DNA of 64,000 nt from Roseibium porphyridii (GTDB lineage Bacteria > Pseudomonadota > Alphaproteobacteria > Rhizobiales > Stappiaceae): assembly GCF_026191725.2 (NCBI RefSeq), contig NZ_CP120863.1, forward strand, positions 841,001 to 905,000, read 5' to 3'. Numbering within the stretch: position 1 is the stretch's first letter; the number at the start of each line of letters is the position of its first letter. The notes below the pieces were generated by a model, which saw only the letters and a list, made by a program, of their open reading frames with translations, was not told where the DNA came from and made no database searches. A program made the position numbers and the translations under genes. Positions 36,901 to 47,050 of this stretch are shown in pieces.

Positions 36901-38091
36901 TCAGGTCAACGAGAAGAGTGGTTGGTGTTCAGAAAACCCATTGAGCTCAAAAGCGCCAACCGGCTGTGATCTGGATTCTGCAAAGCGCGCAATGTCTTGG
37001 GTCATCAGAACATCGACACCGAGCTGTTTTGTCAGGCTCTCGACACGCGCCGCAGCGTGAACCGTTTGACCGATCACTGAAAATGTCAGCCGGTGCGGAA
37101 CACCGATGTTGCCGAACATGACGGACCCGACGGACAGAGCAATTCCGGATTTCATTGGTCGATCCTGAGATGCGCTCAGATTGATCGACTGCAGACGTTT
37201 TCTAGTCTCGTCGGCGGCGGCGATCGCGCGGTTGACGCATTCCTCCAGATCTTGATCGCCTATCGGAAAGGCCCCAAGAACCGCGTCGCCAATGAAATCG
37301 AGAACCTCACCTCCATGCTGCAAAACAGCACCCGCGGTTGCTTCGAAATAAGTGTTCAGCCAGCCAAGATAGGCATCAGGCCCGAGGGTTTCCGCAATGG
37401 CCGTGGATTCGCGCATATCGCTGTAATAGATGACCGCGTCGATCGTTTCACCGTCGCCATGACGGATTTGTCCGTTGAGGACCTTGTCACCGGCAATCTT
37501 GCCAAGATAGGTCTCGGCAATGGTTTGGCTGATCTGCCCTTCCAAAGTTGCTCGGGCTGCGAGCGCGAGCCGTCTCTGGATATACTGAATAGCCTTCAAG
37601 GCTTCGTCGGAGAAGCCGCCCTCCTGACGTGTCGCCCAGCTGACAATGATGCCCGTCGTTGGGTATTCGCTCGGAATAGAGGGAATATTGAACTGGGTCG
37701 GCATCACCATGTAGTCGGTGTAACCCGCTTCCGACAGCGTTTTGAGCAACGGGAACTCCAACGGTGCGTTCTGGTTGGTCAATCGGCGCCGGAGCATCGG
37801 TTCACCGCTCAACAGGACAGCGCGGATCGGACTTGTCAGCCAATCGTCCGTTTCTTCGGCCGAGTGCTGGATCCGTTCGTGTTGCACCGTGCCACCGTTT
37901 TCCCAGAATGCGAGCTCAGCCTCGATGAGCGGGTGCAGCGCTGACCACACCAGCATTGACCTGTCGATGGGAACATTGCACTGGCGCAATCGCTCGCACA
38001 TTTCGGCAAACATGGAGGCCATGTCCGGAGATCCGAGTGCCTGGTCAATCAGCCAGTCCTCGATGCCGTCTATTTCAGCCATACTGATCAT
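36901..38091 (-). CDS. Class III adenylate/guanylate cyclase-domain protein with altered active site
   Basis: The 396-residue protein has an N-terminal helical region of about 190 residues, of a type common in rhizobial cyclases, and a class III cyclase domain from about residue 205 to 380. The two metal-binding aspartates are present: Asp225 in IYYSDMRES and Asp269 in FIGDAVLGAF. In the usual substrate segment V-I-G-D-x-V-N-x-A-A-R the protein reads VIGQTVHAAAR: Gln342 replaces the adenine-contacting Asp and His345 replaces the transition-state Asn, while Arg349 is kept. Activity and nucleotide choice are therefore uncertain. No membrane helix is evident, so it should be cytoplasmic. Confidence 0.87.
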   Translation of the reverse strand: MISMAEIDGIEDWLIDQALGSPDMASMFAEMCERLRQCNVPIDRSMLVWSALHPLIEAELAFWENGGTVQHERIQHSAEETDDWLTSPIRAVLLSGEPMLRRRLTNQNAPLEFPLLKTLSEAGYTDYMVMPTQFNIPSIPSEYPTTGIIVSWATRQEGGFSDEALKAIQYIQRRLALAARATLEGQISQTIAETYLGKIAGDKVLNGQIRHGDGETIDAVIYYSDMRESTAIAETLGPDAYLGWLNTYFEATAGAVLQHGGEVLDFIGDAVLGAFPIGDQDLEECVNRAIAAADETRKRLQSINLSASQDRPMKSGIALSVGSVMFGNIGVPHRLTFSVIGQTVHAAARVESLTKQLGVDVLMTQDIARFAESRSQPVGAFELNGFSEHQPLFSLT

Positions 38092-38149
38092 GGCGTCAGG
38101 TTAGTGACCTTTTGTTCCGGTTTCCAGACGGGCACGGTTCCTCACAACA

Positions 38150-39673
38150 CTATTTTGGCATTGCTTCGGAAACGGCACCAGGCGGGATGATTATCCAATT
38201 GATACGTGCATCTGGCATTGGTCCGGAAGTCTGGTAGGGAAAGGTTCTCTGGCCGTGACGAACGGCGTTCGGGTAATGGTGCAGGATCTCGTTCAAAGGT
38301 TTGTCCCGCTCGCCGCGCCAAACAATCATCAGTCCCTTCTTCTGGATATCGTCAATGTCGATCCATGGGCTCAGGACCTGATCGTGCAGATAGAACATTG
38401 ATGGCCGCTCCGGTGCGAACAAGGTGACATTGGCCGCGGACCACATGTCACCGGCAACATAAGCAAGGTTGCTTCCAGTTTCTTCCTGCCATATCGCAGC
38501 AAGCTCAAGCGCAACAGCCTTTGCCGGATAGTGCATCCTGGATTGTTTGGTCTTCCAATGAGGTTCCAGAACCGCCTGTCCAAAGAGAACTGTCAGAAAG
38601 ACAAACTGGATAAAGCCAGCCGACCATAGAGCTCTCTTCGGATGGGGCCATGCTGCCGGTAGCGCTAAATACCGGACGGCAAGTACACCGGACAGCACGA
38701 ACATCGGCGTTCCCCACATGTGCTCAAACTCGTTTCCGCTCAAAGCCGAAGTCAGCAACACCACAGTCAACGGAACAAAGCCAAACCAAAGCAGAAATCG
38801 ATCGTGTCTCCTGTCGCGCTCGTTCGATGTTTCCTCCACCTTGGACAGGAAGTGAGTCAGGCCGTGAAAGCCGAGGCCGGCAAGAACGACCACCAATAGT
38901 CCGGCATGGTTTCCGATCTGAGCTCCCAAAAAATTGAGAGGATTGAAAATGTGATCCCAGAAAAGCATCGCAGGTTTGCTGCGACTGGCTGCGTATTGAA
39001 ACGTCAGAAAGTCTGTTTCCAGGAGCCAAAAACCATGTGGGACAAGCAGGATCAGGCAGGTGATGGCACACAGCCACGGTCCGGGGGTCAGCAGATGGTG
39101 CCGGGCGTCTTTGAACACAAGTGAATAGAGGCCGATGGTTCCAACCAGAAGCAGCACGAAGTATTTGACGTAAAACCCGAAGGCTGCCAGAGCACCCAAA
39201 AGCATCCAGTCAAGCAGGTGTCCTTTTTGTAAGGCCCGGTGAAACAGCAAGATCATTCCGGTCCAGACCGGGATCTGCAGAATATTCGGATTGAATTCAG
39301 GCATCGGGAGCGTGAAGTAGAAAGTCACGCTTGTCAGAACGACGGCCCAGAACGCTTGCCAATCGCTGAACCCAAGCCGTTTGCCGATTTGCCAGACGAA
39401 GACGTATCCGATCCCAGCGCAGAGCGCGCTCAGCCAATAGCCCCCGGCATATCCTCCCGTCAACTGGTAGGTCGCTTCAAGTAGCCAAGCCTGCATGGGC
39501 GGGTGCTTGGTATATCCAAGCTGAAGTTCGCGGCCCCAGGCAAAACCTTCCACAACATCCAAGGGTGGTCCGGGAAAAAACAGGCTGGGAACAAGCGCAT
39601 AAAGCAGGCAGACAATGCCACCATAAAGAAGGGCGGCGCGAGAGGCGGGCATGTTGCATAAGGGCGTGGACAA
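38150..39673 (-). CDS. GT39-type (PMT/ArnT-like) membrane glycosyltransferase
   Basis: The 507-residue protein has a large multi-spanning N-terminal region (about ten hydrophobic stretches to residue 370) and a soluble C-terminal domain. The first periplasmic loop has acidic residues in GPPLDVVEGFAWGRELQLGY (Asp39, Glu42), as expected of polyprenyl-phosphate-sugar dependent transferases, and KHPPMQAWLLEATY. It should transfer a sugar from a lipid carrier to a periplasmic acceptor. It is two bases from the gtrA-like gene, forming the last gene of the three-gene cassette. Acceptor and sugar are unknown. Confidence 0.82.
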   Translation of the reverse strand: MSTPLCNMPASRAALLYGGIVCLLYALVPSLFFPGPPLDVVEGFAWGRELQLGYTKHPPMQAWLLEATYQLTGGYAGGYWLSALCAGIGYVFVWQIGKRLGFSDWQAFWAVVLTSVTFYFTLPMPEFNPNILQIPVWTGMILLFHRALQKGHLLDWMLLGALAAFGFYVKYFVLLLVGTIGLYSLVFKDARHHLLTPGPWLCAITCLILLVPHGFWLLETDFLTFQYAASRSKPAMLFWDHIFNPLNFLGAQIGNHAGLLVVVLAGLGFHGLTHFLSKVEETSNERDRRHDRFLLWFGFVPLTVVLLTSALSGNEFEHMWGTPMFVLSGVLAVRYLALPAAWPHPKRALWSAGFIQFVFLTVLFGQAVLEPHWKTKQSRMHYPAKAVALELAAIWQEETGSNLAYVAGDMWSAANVTLFAPERPSMFYLHDQVLSPWIDIDDIQKKGLMIVWRGERDKPLNEILHHYPNAVRHGQRTFPYQTSGPMPDARINWIIIPPGAVSEAMPK

Positions 39674-39675
39674 GA

Positions 39676-40107
39676 TCAGGTTTCAGCGGTTCGATGGGAG
39701 AAGGCCCAAAGACGCGCTCCCAGGAAGGTTAAGGCTGGCACGATAGCGATGGAGAACATCAACCCGATGAGATCGGGCCAGGGGGTGAATCCAAGCCAGA
39801 GTGCCAGTACGGTTGAATTGAGCGCAAAACCACTTAGAGCAATGACAAGGAACCGGGTCATGCTTTTCATTGCCGTACCCTGTTGACGCAAATGCGCAAA
39901 ACTCCAGAAATAGTGCCCTCCGAAAGAAACAAAAAACGCGACCAGAAAACCGCAGATATTCGCCGGAAAAGCGGAAAGCTGACCGGTTTCCAATAGTCCG
40001 CCGGCAACAGCTGCATGGGTGAGCGTCGCAAGGATGCCGACAATTGCAAATTTTCCGGCAGCCGTAGTCTCGGTCTTCAGCGTTTGCCGAGTGCGCTCAG
40101 GCGTCAT
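39676..40107 (-). CDS. GtrA-family membrane protein (putative lipid-linked sugar flippase)
   Basis: The 143-residue protein has four transmembrane helices and the GtrA family pattern: AIVGILATLTHAAVAGGLL at the first helix, NICGFLVAFFVSFGGHYFWSF in the second, and RFLVIALSGFALN in the third. GtrA proteins are thought to flip polyprenyl-phosphate-linked sugars. It overlaps the upstream glycosyltransferase by 11 bases and lies 2 bases before the GT39-type gene. The order GT2, GtrA, GT39 matches a gtrB-gtrA-gtrC module. Confidence 0.85.
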   Translation of the reverse strand: MTPERTRQTLKTETTAAGKFAIVGILATLTHAAVAGGLLETGQLSAFPANICGFLVAFFVSFGGHYFWSFAHLRQQGTAMKSMTRFLVIALSGFALNSTVLALWLGFTPWPDLIGLMFSIAIVPALTFLGARLWAFSHRTAET

Positions 40108-41131
40108 CAGAGGTCTTGTCCACGTGCGGTGCTGTCTGAGGTTCGGTGCCTTCTATAACGTCCTGCAGAACAAAAACCGGCCGCTGTTTGGCCTCGTTGA
40201 ACAGCCGCGCGATATACTCTCCAATCATGCCGATCGAGAGCAATTGAACACCCGAGAAGAACAACAAAGCCACCATGAGCGAGGCGTAGCCAGGCACGTC
40301 GATGCCGTGCAAAAACACGCGAAGCGTCAGGTAGAAAGCATAGGCGAAGGCCGCCAGAGAAATGATCATGCCACCATAAAACCAGATGCGTAGAGGCAAG
40401 GTGGTAAAGCCTGTCAGACCATCAAGCGCGAAATTCCAGAGCTTCCAATAGTTGAACTTTCCATTGCCTGCCTTTCGGGGCGGTCGTTCATATGGCAGGG
40501 CCATGGACGGAAATCCGACCCAGGCAAAAAGTCCTTTCATGAATCGGTTTCGCTCCGGCAATCGAAGCAAGGCGTCGATTACCGCCCGATCGATCAGGCG
40601 GAAATCACCGGCATTCGCAGGCATGTCTATATTCGCTAACCGGTTGAAAAGCTTATAAAACAGTCCAGCGGTGGAGCGTTTCATCAGTGTGTCGGACGAC
40701 CTGTCCACCCTCAGACCGTAGACGACGTCATAGCCAGCTCGCCAACCGTCGAGCATTTGAAGAATGAGCTCTGGCGGGTCTTGAAGATCTGCATCAATGA
40801 TGATGGCAATGTCGCCTTTCGCAGCTTCCAGCCCAGCTGAAAGCGCTGCTTCCTTGCCGAAATTGCGAGACAGTCCCAAAAGGCGCCCGGGCAGGCCTGT
40901 TTTCAGCTCCTGTGCGAGCAGGTCTGCTGTGTTGTCGCGGCTGCCGTCGTCAATGAAGACATACTCATATTGCAGCCCAGTGCGTTCAAGTACGGGCTTC
41001 GTTGCCTCCAGGAAGTGGAGGATGACTTCTTCCTCGTTGAAAACAGGTACGAGCACGCTGAGAACAGGTGCATCTGGGCGAGTGTTTTCGCGTCGGGAAA
41101 CGTAGACGGATGCTGCGGCAGTGTTTTCCAT
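40097..41131 (-). CDS. GT2-family glycosyltransferase (GtrB/DPM1-like)
   Basis: The 344-residue enzyme should load a sugar from a nucleotide donor onto polyprenyl phosphate. It begins with the GT-A fold strand LSVLVPVFNEEE, has DDGSRDNT, the metal-binding IDADLQDPPE, and two C-terminal transmembrane helices (about 235-255 and 268-290), the GtrB/DPM1 plan. ATG 41131 is preferred; a TTG ten codons upstream (41161) is possible. No strong ribosome site is seen for either. It is first in the three-gene glycosylation cassette and has the secA terminator upstream. Confidence 0.88.
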   Translation of the reverse strand: MENTAAASVYVSRRENTRPDAPVLSVLVPVFNEEEVILHFLEATKPVLERTGLQYEYVFIDDGSRDNTADLLAQELKTGLPGRLLGLSRNFGKEAALSAGLEAAKGDIAIIIDADLQDPPELILQMLDGWRAGYDVVYGLRVDRSSDTLMKRSTAGLFYKLFNRLANIDMPANAGDFRLIDRAVIDALLRLPERNRFMKGLFAWVGFPSMALPYERPPRKAGNGKFNYWKLWNFALDGLTGFTTLPLRIWFYGGMIISLAAFAYAFYLTLRVFLHGIDVPGYASLMVALLFFSGVQLLSIGMIGEYIARLFNEAKQRPVFVLQDVIEGTEPQTAPHVDKTSDDA

Positions 41132-41177
41132 TGATGTTCTGGCCGTTTGAATTCGGCGCAACCTGCCGGAAAATCAC

Positions 41178-41209
41178 GAAAAAGGCCAGCCCAAGAGTTC
41201 AGGCTGGCC
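41178..41209 (-). terminator. Rho-independent terminator of secA
   Basis: On the minus strand GGCCAGCC and GGCTGGCC form an 8-bp stem with a 10-base loop, followed by a run of five T residues. It begins 24 bases after the secA stop. Confidence 0.9.
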
Positions 41210-41233
41210 CAAATCAGTTCAATTCCAGTGTGG

Positions 41234-44005
41234 TTACACCAAGGCACCGTGGCAGTGTTTGAATTTCTTGCCCGATCCGCACGGACAAGGCTCATTGCGG
41301 CCAACTTTGCCCCAGGTCGATGGATCTTCCGGATTGCGTTCGCCGCGCGGTGCCGGGTTTGTTCCTGCAAGCGCCATTTCGTCTTCCCCGGTCAATGGGT
41401 TGATGTGATGGGCGTGCATTTCCGGCTCTTCCGGCATTTGCGGGGGCTGTTCCGTTACGAGTTCGACGCGCAGCAATTGTGCCGTGGTCATTTGACGGAG
41501 TTGTGCCAGCATCGATTCAAACAGCGTGAAGGCTTCGGTCTTGTATTCCTGAAGAGGATCACGCTGTGCATAGCCACGGAAGCCGACCACTGAGCGCAAA
41601 TGGTCGAGGTTCGACAGATGTTCGCGCCAGAGGTTGTCGAGTGTCTGGAGCAGGATTGCCTTTTCGACCTGACGCATCACGTCGGGCGAATATTTGGCGA
41701 CTTTCTGGGCCATGGCCTCGTCCGCTGACTTGCGCAGCCGGTCCCGAACTTCTTCGTCGGCAATGCCTTCCTCGTCCGCCCAGTCCTTTACCGGGACATC
41801 GAGATTGAGGTACTTGCCCACTTCTTCCTGAAGACCTTCCGTGTCCCACTGTTCCGGGTAGGCTTTTTCGGGAATGTGTCTTGCGACCAGATCATCGATC
41901 ACGTCATGCCGCATGTCCGCGACAGCGTCCTGAATGGCTTCGCTGTCCATCAATTCGATGCGCTGTTCAAAAACAACCTTGCGCTGGTCGTTCATGACGT
42001 CGTCGAATTTCAGAAGGTTCTTACGAATGTCGAAGTTGCGGGCCTCGACTTTCTGTTGTGCCTTTTCCAGCGCCTTGTTGATCCACGGGTGGATAATTGC
42101 TTCGCCTTCTTCAAGGCCGAGCTTTTGCAGCATGGTGTCCATGCGCTCCGAGCCGAAGATGCGCATCAAATCATCTTGAAGCGACAAGAAAAACTTGGAA
42201 TGTCCCGGGTCGCCCTGACGACCGGAGCGGCCTCGCAGCTGGTTGTCGATCCGGCGGCTCTCATGCCGTTCCGTACCGATGACGTAAAGACCGCCGGCTT
42301 CCAGGGCCTTGGTCTTGAGTCTTTCGACTTCGTCGCGGATCTGGGTTTCCTTCGTTTCGCGCTCAGCGCCTTCCGGCATGTCACCCAATTCCATGGCAAT
42401 CTGCATGTCGGCATTGCCGCCCAGCTGAATGTCGGTACCGCGACCGGCCATGTTGGTTGCAATGGTGACCGCGCCCGGAAGACCCGCCTGCGCGACAATG
42501 AACGCTTCCTGTTCATGGTAACGGGCATTGAGAACCGCAAAGACCTTGGATTTGCCGTCGTCTTTCTTCTGCGCGGCCGCGAATGCTGCCGGGTCGCTCA
42601 GATCAATCTGCTTGTAGCCATGCTGTTTCTTCAAAAGCTCGGCAAGAAGCTCGGACTTTTCGATGGACGTGGTTCCCACCAGGATCGGTTGGCCGCGCTC
42701 CTTGCAATCGTCAATCAGTTTGACAATCGCGATGAACTTCTCCTGGACGGTTCGATAGACTTCGTCGTCATCGTCAATACGTTTGACGGTCACATTGGTC
42801 GGGATCTCGACAACTTCCAGCTTGTAGATGTCCGCAAATTCGTCGGCTTCTGTCGACGCGGTGCCGGTCATGCCGGCAAGCTTGCCATACATACGGAAAT
42901 AGTTCTGGAACGTGATTGACGCGAGGGTCTGGTTTTCCGGTTGAATGCGCACTTTCTCGCGAGCTTCGAGAGCCTGGTGCAAACCTTCGGAAAAGCGGCG
43001 TCCCGGCATCATGCGCCCGGTGAACTCGTCGATGATGACGACTTCGTCGTTGCGGACGATGTAGTCCTTGTCACGCTGGAACAGCTTGTGAGCTTTTAGA
43101 GCCTGCTGCAGATGGTGGACGATTGAAACGTTTTCCACGTCATAGAGCGAATCGCCCTTCAAGAGCTCCGCTTCGCTGAGCAATCCCTCGAGCTTCTCGT
43201 TGCCGGCTTCCGTAAATGTGGCGGATCGTTGCTTCTCGTCGAGCTCGTAGTCTTCGTCCGTCAGGTGCGGGATGAAGGCATCGACGGTATTGTAGAATTC
43301 CGACCGGTCCTCCAGCGGACCAGAAATGATGAGCGGCGTCCTTGCTTCATCAATCAGGATGGAATCGACTTCATCGACAATGGCATAGGCATGATCGCGC
43401 TGAACCATCGACTCGCGGTCATGTTTCATGTTGTCGCGCAGATAGTCGAAGCCGAATTCGTTGTTCGTACCGTAAGTGACATCCGCTGCGTAGGCGTCCC
43501 GGCGTTCTTCGTCTGAAAGGCCATGTGTGATGCAGCCGACCGTCAGTCCAAGAAATCTGTAAACCTGGCCCATCCATTCGCTGTCGCGCTGTGCCAGATA
43601 GTCGTTGACGGTCACCACGTGAACGCCATTGCCGGTCAGCGCGTTCAGGTAGACCGGCGCGGTTGCAACCAGTGTCTTGCCCTCACCGGTGCGCATTTCT
43701 GCAATCTGGCCAGAATTGAGAACCATGCCGCCGATCAACTGTACGTCATAGTGGCGTTGGCCGAGCGCCCTGCGGGCTGCCTCGCGCACGGTTGCAAAGG
43801 CAGGGACAAGCAGGTCTTCCACGCTGGCGCCGTTTTTCAGCTGCTCGCGGAACTCGTCCGTTCGGGCGCGCAGCGCCTCGTCCGACAGGGCCTGCACTTC
43901 AGGCTCGAGCGCGTTGATCTGCTCCACCGTTGAACGAAATGTCTTTATCTTCCGGTCGTTTGCCGAACCGAATAACTTACGTGCTAAAGCGCCAAGGCCA
44001 GCCAT
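41234..44005 (-). CDS. secA: Preprotein translocase ATPase SecA
   Basis: SecA drives proteins through the SecYEG channel using ATP. The 923-residue product starts at ATG 44005 ([19 protein letters not shown]), behind AAGGAC; an upstream frame extension is not supported. Key motifs are MRTGEGKT (Walker A, residues 104-111), [17 protein letters not shown] (DEAD-like), [30 protein letters not shown] and the C-terminal zinc-binding/SecB-binding tail [16 protein letters not shown]. The last feature indicates SecB-linked targeting. A 7-bp hairpin (GGCGCCA/TGGCGCC, 44029-44052) lies in the 5' leader, 24 bases before the start, and could affect translation. The gene is divergent from the parvulin gene. 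Confidence 0.98.
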   Translation of the reverse strand: MAGLGALARKLFGSANDRKIKTFRSTVEQINALEPEVQALSDEALRARTDEFREQLKNGASVEDLLVPAFATVREAARRALGQRHYDVQLIGGMVLNSGQIAEMRTGEGKTLVATAPVYLNALTGNGVHVVTVNDYLAQRDSEWMGQVYRFLGLTVGCITHGLSDEERRDAYAADVTYGTNNEFGFDYLRDNMKHDRESMVQRDHAYAIVDEVDSILIDEARTPLIISGPLEDRSEFYNTVDAFIPHLTDEDYELDEKQRSATFTEAGNEKLEGLLSEAELLKGDSLYDVENVSIVHHLQQALKAHKLFQRDKDYIVRNDEVVIIDEFTGRMMPGRRFSEGLHQALEAREKVRIQPENQTLASITFQNYFRMYGKLAGMTGTASTEADEFADIYKLEVVEIPTNVTVKRIDDDDEVYRTVQEKFIAIVKLIDDCKERGQPILVGTTSIEKSELLAELLKKQHGYKQIDLSDPAAFAAAQKKDDGKSKVFAVLNARYHEQEAFIVAQAGLPGAVTIATNMAGRGTDIQLGGNADMQIAMELGDMPEGAERETKETQIRDEVERLKTKALEAGGLYVIGTERHESRRIDNQLRGRSGRQGDPGHSKFFLSLQDDLMRIFGSERMDTMLQKLGLEEGEAIIHPWINKALEKAQQKVEARNFDIRKNLLKFDDVMNDQRKVVFEQRIELMDSEAIQDAVADMRHDVIDDLVARHIPEKAYPEQWDTEGLQEEVGKYLNLDVPVKDWADEEGIADEEVRDRLRKSADEAMAQKVAKYSPDVMRQVEKAILLQTLDNLWREHLSNLDHLRSVVGFRGYAQRDPLQEYKTEAFTLFESMLAQLRQMTTAQLLRVELVTEQPPQMPEEPEMHAHHINPLTGEDEMALAGTNPAPRGERNPEDPSTWGKVGRNEPCPCGSGKKFKHCHGALV

Positions 44006-44274
44006 GTGGCGGTCCTTCCTCTGAAGGCGGCGCCAATTGGCAATCTGGCGCCTGCCCATGAAATCGTCTCAATTGCTGTCCACGTTGCCGCCGAGCGCAA
44101 CGCGCTGGCCGGTGAACGCGGCCGAAAAGATGCCAATCCAGCCTGACTGCCGGAACGCTCGACAGATAAGAGGGGGCTCTAAGCTTGTCAACGTCGCTGG
44201 AATGCGCAAAGTAGCCACGCCCTCGATTAAATAGAGGGACAACGAATACCGTTCCTATACGTAAAGGACTTCAT

Positions 44275-45138
44275 ATGTTCCGAATTTCGATGCGCAGGCC
44301 TGTTCAGACGCTTGCCGTTTCCCTTATGGCTCTGTCGCTCGGATCCGTTTCGCTGTCTGCAGCCGAGCCCGGCGATGTGGTGGCAAAGGTGGGTGAAGCG
44401 GAAATCACGGAAGCGGATCTCGCGTTTGCTGCCAAAGACTTAGGCCAGGAACTGCAACGGTTTCCACCTGCGCAGTGGCGGCAGCTGTTGCTTGATGCCG
44501 TCGTTGACATGGAGCTGCTTGCCCAGGCTGCGCGGCAGGATGGACTCGATCAGGATCCCGATTTCCAGAAGCAAATGGAATTCCTGGAGCTGCAAGCGCT
44601 TCGCAATGCGTATTTGTCGCAGAAAATAGGTGATGCGATTTCCGACGAAGATCTGCAGGCTGCCTATGATAAGGAGTTCGCCGATTTCGAAGGCGCAGAA
44701 GAGGTCAATGCTCGTCACATTCTGGTGAAGGAGAAGGCCGAAGCTGAAGAATTGATCAAGGAGCTGGACGGCGGCGCTGATTTCGCCGAGTTGGCCCGGG
44801 AAAAATCCACCGGCCCGTCTGGACCCAATGGCGGTGACCTCGGTTTCTTCGGTCGTGGCCAGATGGTGCCTCCTTTTGACGAAGCCGTCTTTGCGCTTGA
44901 TCCGGGCACCTACACAAAGGAACCCGTCGAAACACAGTTCGGCTGGCACGTCATCAAGCTTGAAGGAAAGCGCAAGCAGGAAAAACCTGCTCTTGAAGAG
45001 GTTGCCAACGGATTGCGGCAACAGCTCTTCCGCGATCGGTACGAAGCAAAGATGGCGGAACTCAAGGGTGCGGCCACTGTTGAAGTTCTGGACGAGAAAC
45101 TTGCCAAGCCGGGCGAAGAAAAGCCGGCCACGGAATAA
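44275..45138 (+). CDS. Parvulin-type peptidyl-prolyl isomerase
   Basis: The 287-residue protein begins with a signal peptide (SMRRPVQTLAVSLMALSLG, cleavage after SLSAA near residue 26) and so acts in the periplasm as a folding factor of the PrsA/SurA kind. The rotamase domain is at about 145-240: ARHILVKEKAEAEELI, STGPSGPNGGDLGFFGRGQM, FDEAVFAL and ETQFGWHVIKLEG. AAAGGA lies 6 bases before ATG 44275. It is divergent from secA, which fits a shared role in protein export and folding. A good terminator follows. Confidence 0.92.
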   Translation: MFRISMRRPVQTLAVSLMALSLGSVSLSAAEPGDVVAKVGEAEITEADLAFAAKDLGQELQRFPPAQWRQLLLDAVVDMELLAQAARQDGLDQDPDFQKQMEFLELQALRNAYLSQKIGDAISDEDLQAAYDKEFADFEGAEEVNARHILVKEKAEAEELIKELDGGADFAELAREKSTGPSGPNGGDLGFFGRGQMVPPFDEAVFALDPGTYTKEPVETQFGWHVIKLEGKRKQEKPALEEVANGLRQQLFRDRYEAKMAELKGAATVEVLDEKLAKPGEEKPATE

Positions 45139-45167
45139 GTTTTAGTACCGTAATGGTGCGCTGATCA

Positions 45168-45196
45168 CCCGGCGGCCTTGTGCCGCCGGGTTTTTT
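45168..45196 (+). terminator. Rho-independent terminator after the parvulin gene
   Basis: CCCGGCGGC and GCCGCCGGG form a 9-bp GC-rich stem with a CTTGT loop, followed by TTTTTT. It ends transcription about 30-55 bases after the stop codon. Confidence 0.93.
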
Positions 45197-45292
45197 GTTG
45201 CCAAACGCCGATTGACGACGCTTGAAAGGACTTGCGCTTCGGTCAAGCTTGCGGCTAGAGCACAAGCACACTTTCTGACCGGGACCGAATTC

Positions 45293-46534
45293 ATGTCGAC
45301 GACCGTTTCCCCGCTTGCCCCAACGTCCTACCCGGACATGCCGGAACTCAAAGGCGTCAAGTTTGCGACCGCCGAAGCTGGCATCAAATATGAGGGCAGA
45401 ACCGATGTGCTGCTGGCGACTGTCGCCGAGGGGACCTCTGTTGCAGGTGTCTTCACCCGCTCCAAGTGCCCGTCTGCTCCGGTTGATTGGTGCCGGTCTC
45501 GCCTTGCTGGCGGGACGGTGCGGGCATTGCTGGTGAATTCAGGAAATGCCAATGCCTTTACCGGAAGAAAGGGCATGGCTGCCGTCAAACTGTCGGCTGA
45601 AATCGTCGCGGGTGCGCTGGATGTTGCCGAAGAAGACGTTTTTTTGGCATCGACCGGTGTGATTGGTGAACCGTTGCCAGCTGAGAAGTTTTCAGTTGTT
45701 GTGGAGGGCCTCAAGACCAGCCAGGGCAAAGCAACATGGCTGGATGCTGCGAGTGCCATAATGACCACGGATACCTACCCGAAGGTCGCAACGGCCAGTG
45801 TTGATCTGGACGGAAAGACAATTGTTATCAACGGTATTGCAAAAGGGGCAGGCATGATCGCGCCTGACATGGCGACGATGTTGTCCTTCATCTTTACCGA
45901 TGCCGCTATTGCCCCGGATGTGTTGCAGGCACTTCTCAGCGATGAAACGCCCGGCAGCTTCAACGCTATTACGGTCGATAGCGACACATCGACATCCGAT
46001 ACTGTTCTCTTGTTCGCAACCGGTGCAGCTACTGACAGCGGCGTGGATCCGGTGACATCACTTGACGACCCAAGGATCGGTATTCTCCGCACTGCGCTCG
46101 GTGATGTGATGCTCGATCTTTCACATCAGATCGTGAAGGACGGGGAAGGGGCTCGAAAATTCGTCGAAGTTCGCGTCGAAGGCGCGAAAAATGAAGCTTC
46201 GGCCAAAAAAATCGCCTTGGCCATCGCCAATTCGCCCCTCGTAAAGACGGCCATTGCGGGGGAAGACGCCAATTGGGGACGCGTCGTCATGGCGGTTGGA
46301 AAGGCAGGCGAACCTGCCGATCGGGACCGGCTGGCGATCTGGTTCGGCGACATTCGGGTGGCTGTCGAGGGCGAGCGTGATCCAGACTACAGCGAAGAAG
46401 CTGCTTCAGAGGTGATGAAGTGCGAGGAAATTCTTCTGCGGGTCGATCTTGGTCTTGGCGAAGGTGCTGCATCCGTTTGGACCTGCGACCTCACCAAGGA
46501 ATATGTCGCTATCAACGGTGACTATCGCAGTTGA
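45293..46534 (+). CDS. argJ: Bifunctional ornithine acetyltransferase/N-acetylglutamate synthase
   Basis: ArgJ recycles the acetyl group from N-acetylornithine to glutamate in arginine synthesis and may also use acetyl-CoA. The start is ATG 45293 ([10 protein letters not shown]), giving 413 residues. The protein self-cleaves into two chains at the conserved PDMATMLSF motif, with Thr195 as the nucleophile. Other family segments are [32 protein letters not shown] and [14 protein letters not shown]. The C-terminus [10 protein letters not shown] is standard. The gene is followed at 85 bases by mutT. Confidence 0.97.
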   Translation: MSTTVSPLAPTSYPDMPELKGVKFATAEAGIKYEGRTDVLLATVAEGTSVAGVFTRSKCPSAPVDWCRSRLAGGTVRALLVNSGNANAFTGRKGMAAVKLSAEIVAGALDVAEEDVFLASTGVIGEPLPAEKFSVVVEGLKTSQGKATWLDAASAIMTTDTYPKVATASVDLDGKTIVINGIAKGAGMIAPDMATMLSFIFTDAAIAPDVLQALLSDETPGSFNAITVDSDTSTSDTVLLFATGAATDSGVDPVTSLDDPRIGILRTALGDVMLDLSHQIVKDGEGARKFVEVRVEGAKNEASAKKIALAIANSPLVKTAIAGEDANWGRVVMAVGKAGEPADRDRLAIWFGDIRVAVEGERDPDYSEEAASEVMKCEEILLRVDLGLGEGAASVWTCDLTKEYVAINGDYRS

Positions 46535-46619
46535 TGGTCCTCTGGTGATATCCAGCTTCTCGTCACACTTATGCTTAATTGCGCCTTCGTCGGGCGTTTC
46601 GAATTCGGACACTTCGCCA

Positions 46620-47021
46620 ATGACCAAAATCGTGCTCGTTGCTGCCTGCGCACTTGTGGACACCGATGGCCGGATCCTTCTGGCACAGCGTCCGGAAGGC
46701 AAATCCATGGCAGGGCTGTGGGAATTCCCCGGGGGAAAGGTTGAAACCGGCGAGCGGCCTGAGGAAACACTGATCCGGGAACTCCACGAGGAACTCGGAA
46801 TTGAGGTTAACGAAGCGTGTCTCGCCCCCCTTACTTTTGCGAGCCACACTTACGAAGATTTTCATCTACTTATGCCACTTTTCATTTGCCGAAGATGGGA
46901 AGGTGTCCCGCAAGGTCAGGAACGTCAGGCACTCAAATGGGTGCGGGCTGTGAGGTTGCGGGATTATCCGATGCCGGCCGCCGACGAACCTCTCATCCCG
47001 CATCTGATGGACGCCGTATAG
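46620..47021 (+). CDS. mutT: MutT-type Nudix hydrolase (8-oxo-dGTP diphosphatase)
   Basis: MutT cleanses oxidised nucleotides from the pool. The 133-residue protein carries the complete Nudix box GGKVETGERPEETLIRELHEELGI (given in two parts: GGKVETGERPEE and RELHEELGI) at about residues 38-60, and the MutT-like ALVDTDGRILLAQRPEGKSMAGLWEFPG before it. ATG 46620 gives this normal N-terminus; the frame is open upstream into argJ but that part is not homologous-looking. It lies between argJ and a small pilin gene. Confidence 0.9.
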   Translation: MTKIVLVAACALVDTDGRILLAQRPEGKSMAGLWEFPGGKVETGERPEETLIRELHEELGIEVNEACLAPLTFASHTYEDFHLLMPLFICRRWEGVPQGQERQALKWVRAVRLRDYPMPAADEPLIPHLMDAV

Positions 47022-47050
47022 CGGCAGCGCAGCGAGTATCGAGGTCTGAA

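Noticed and set aside
41876..42919. Long plus-strand open frame (347 codons) opposite secA
   Set aside because: It lies fully within secA on the other strand and shows no protein-family features.
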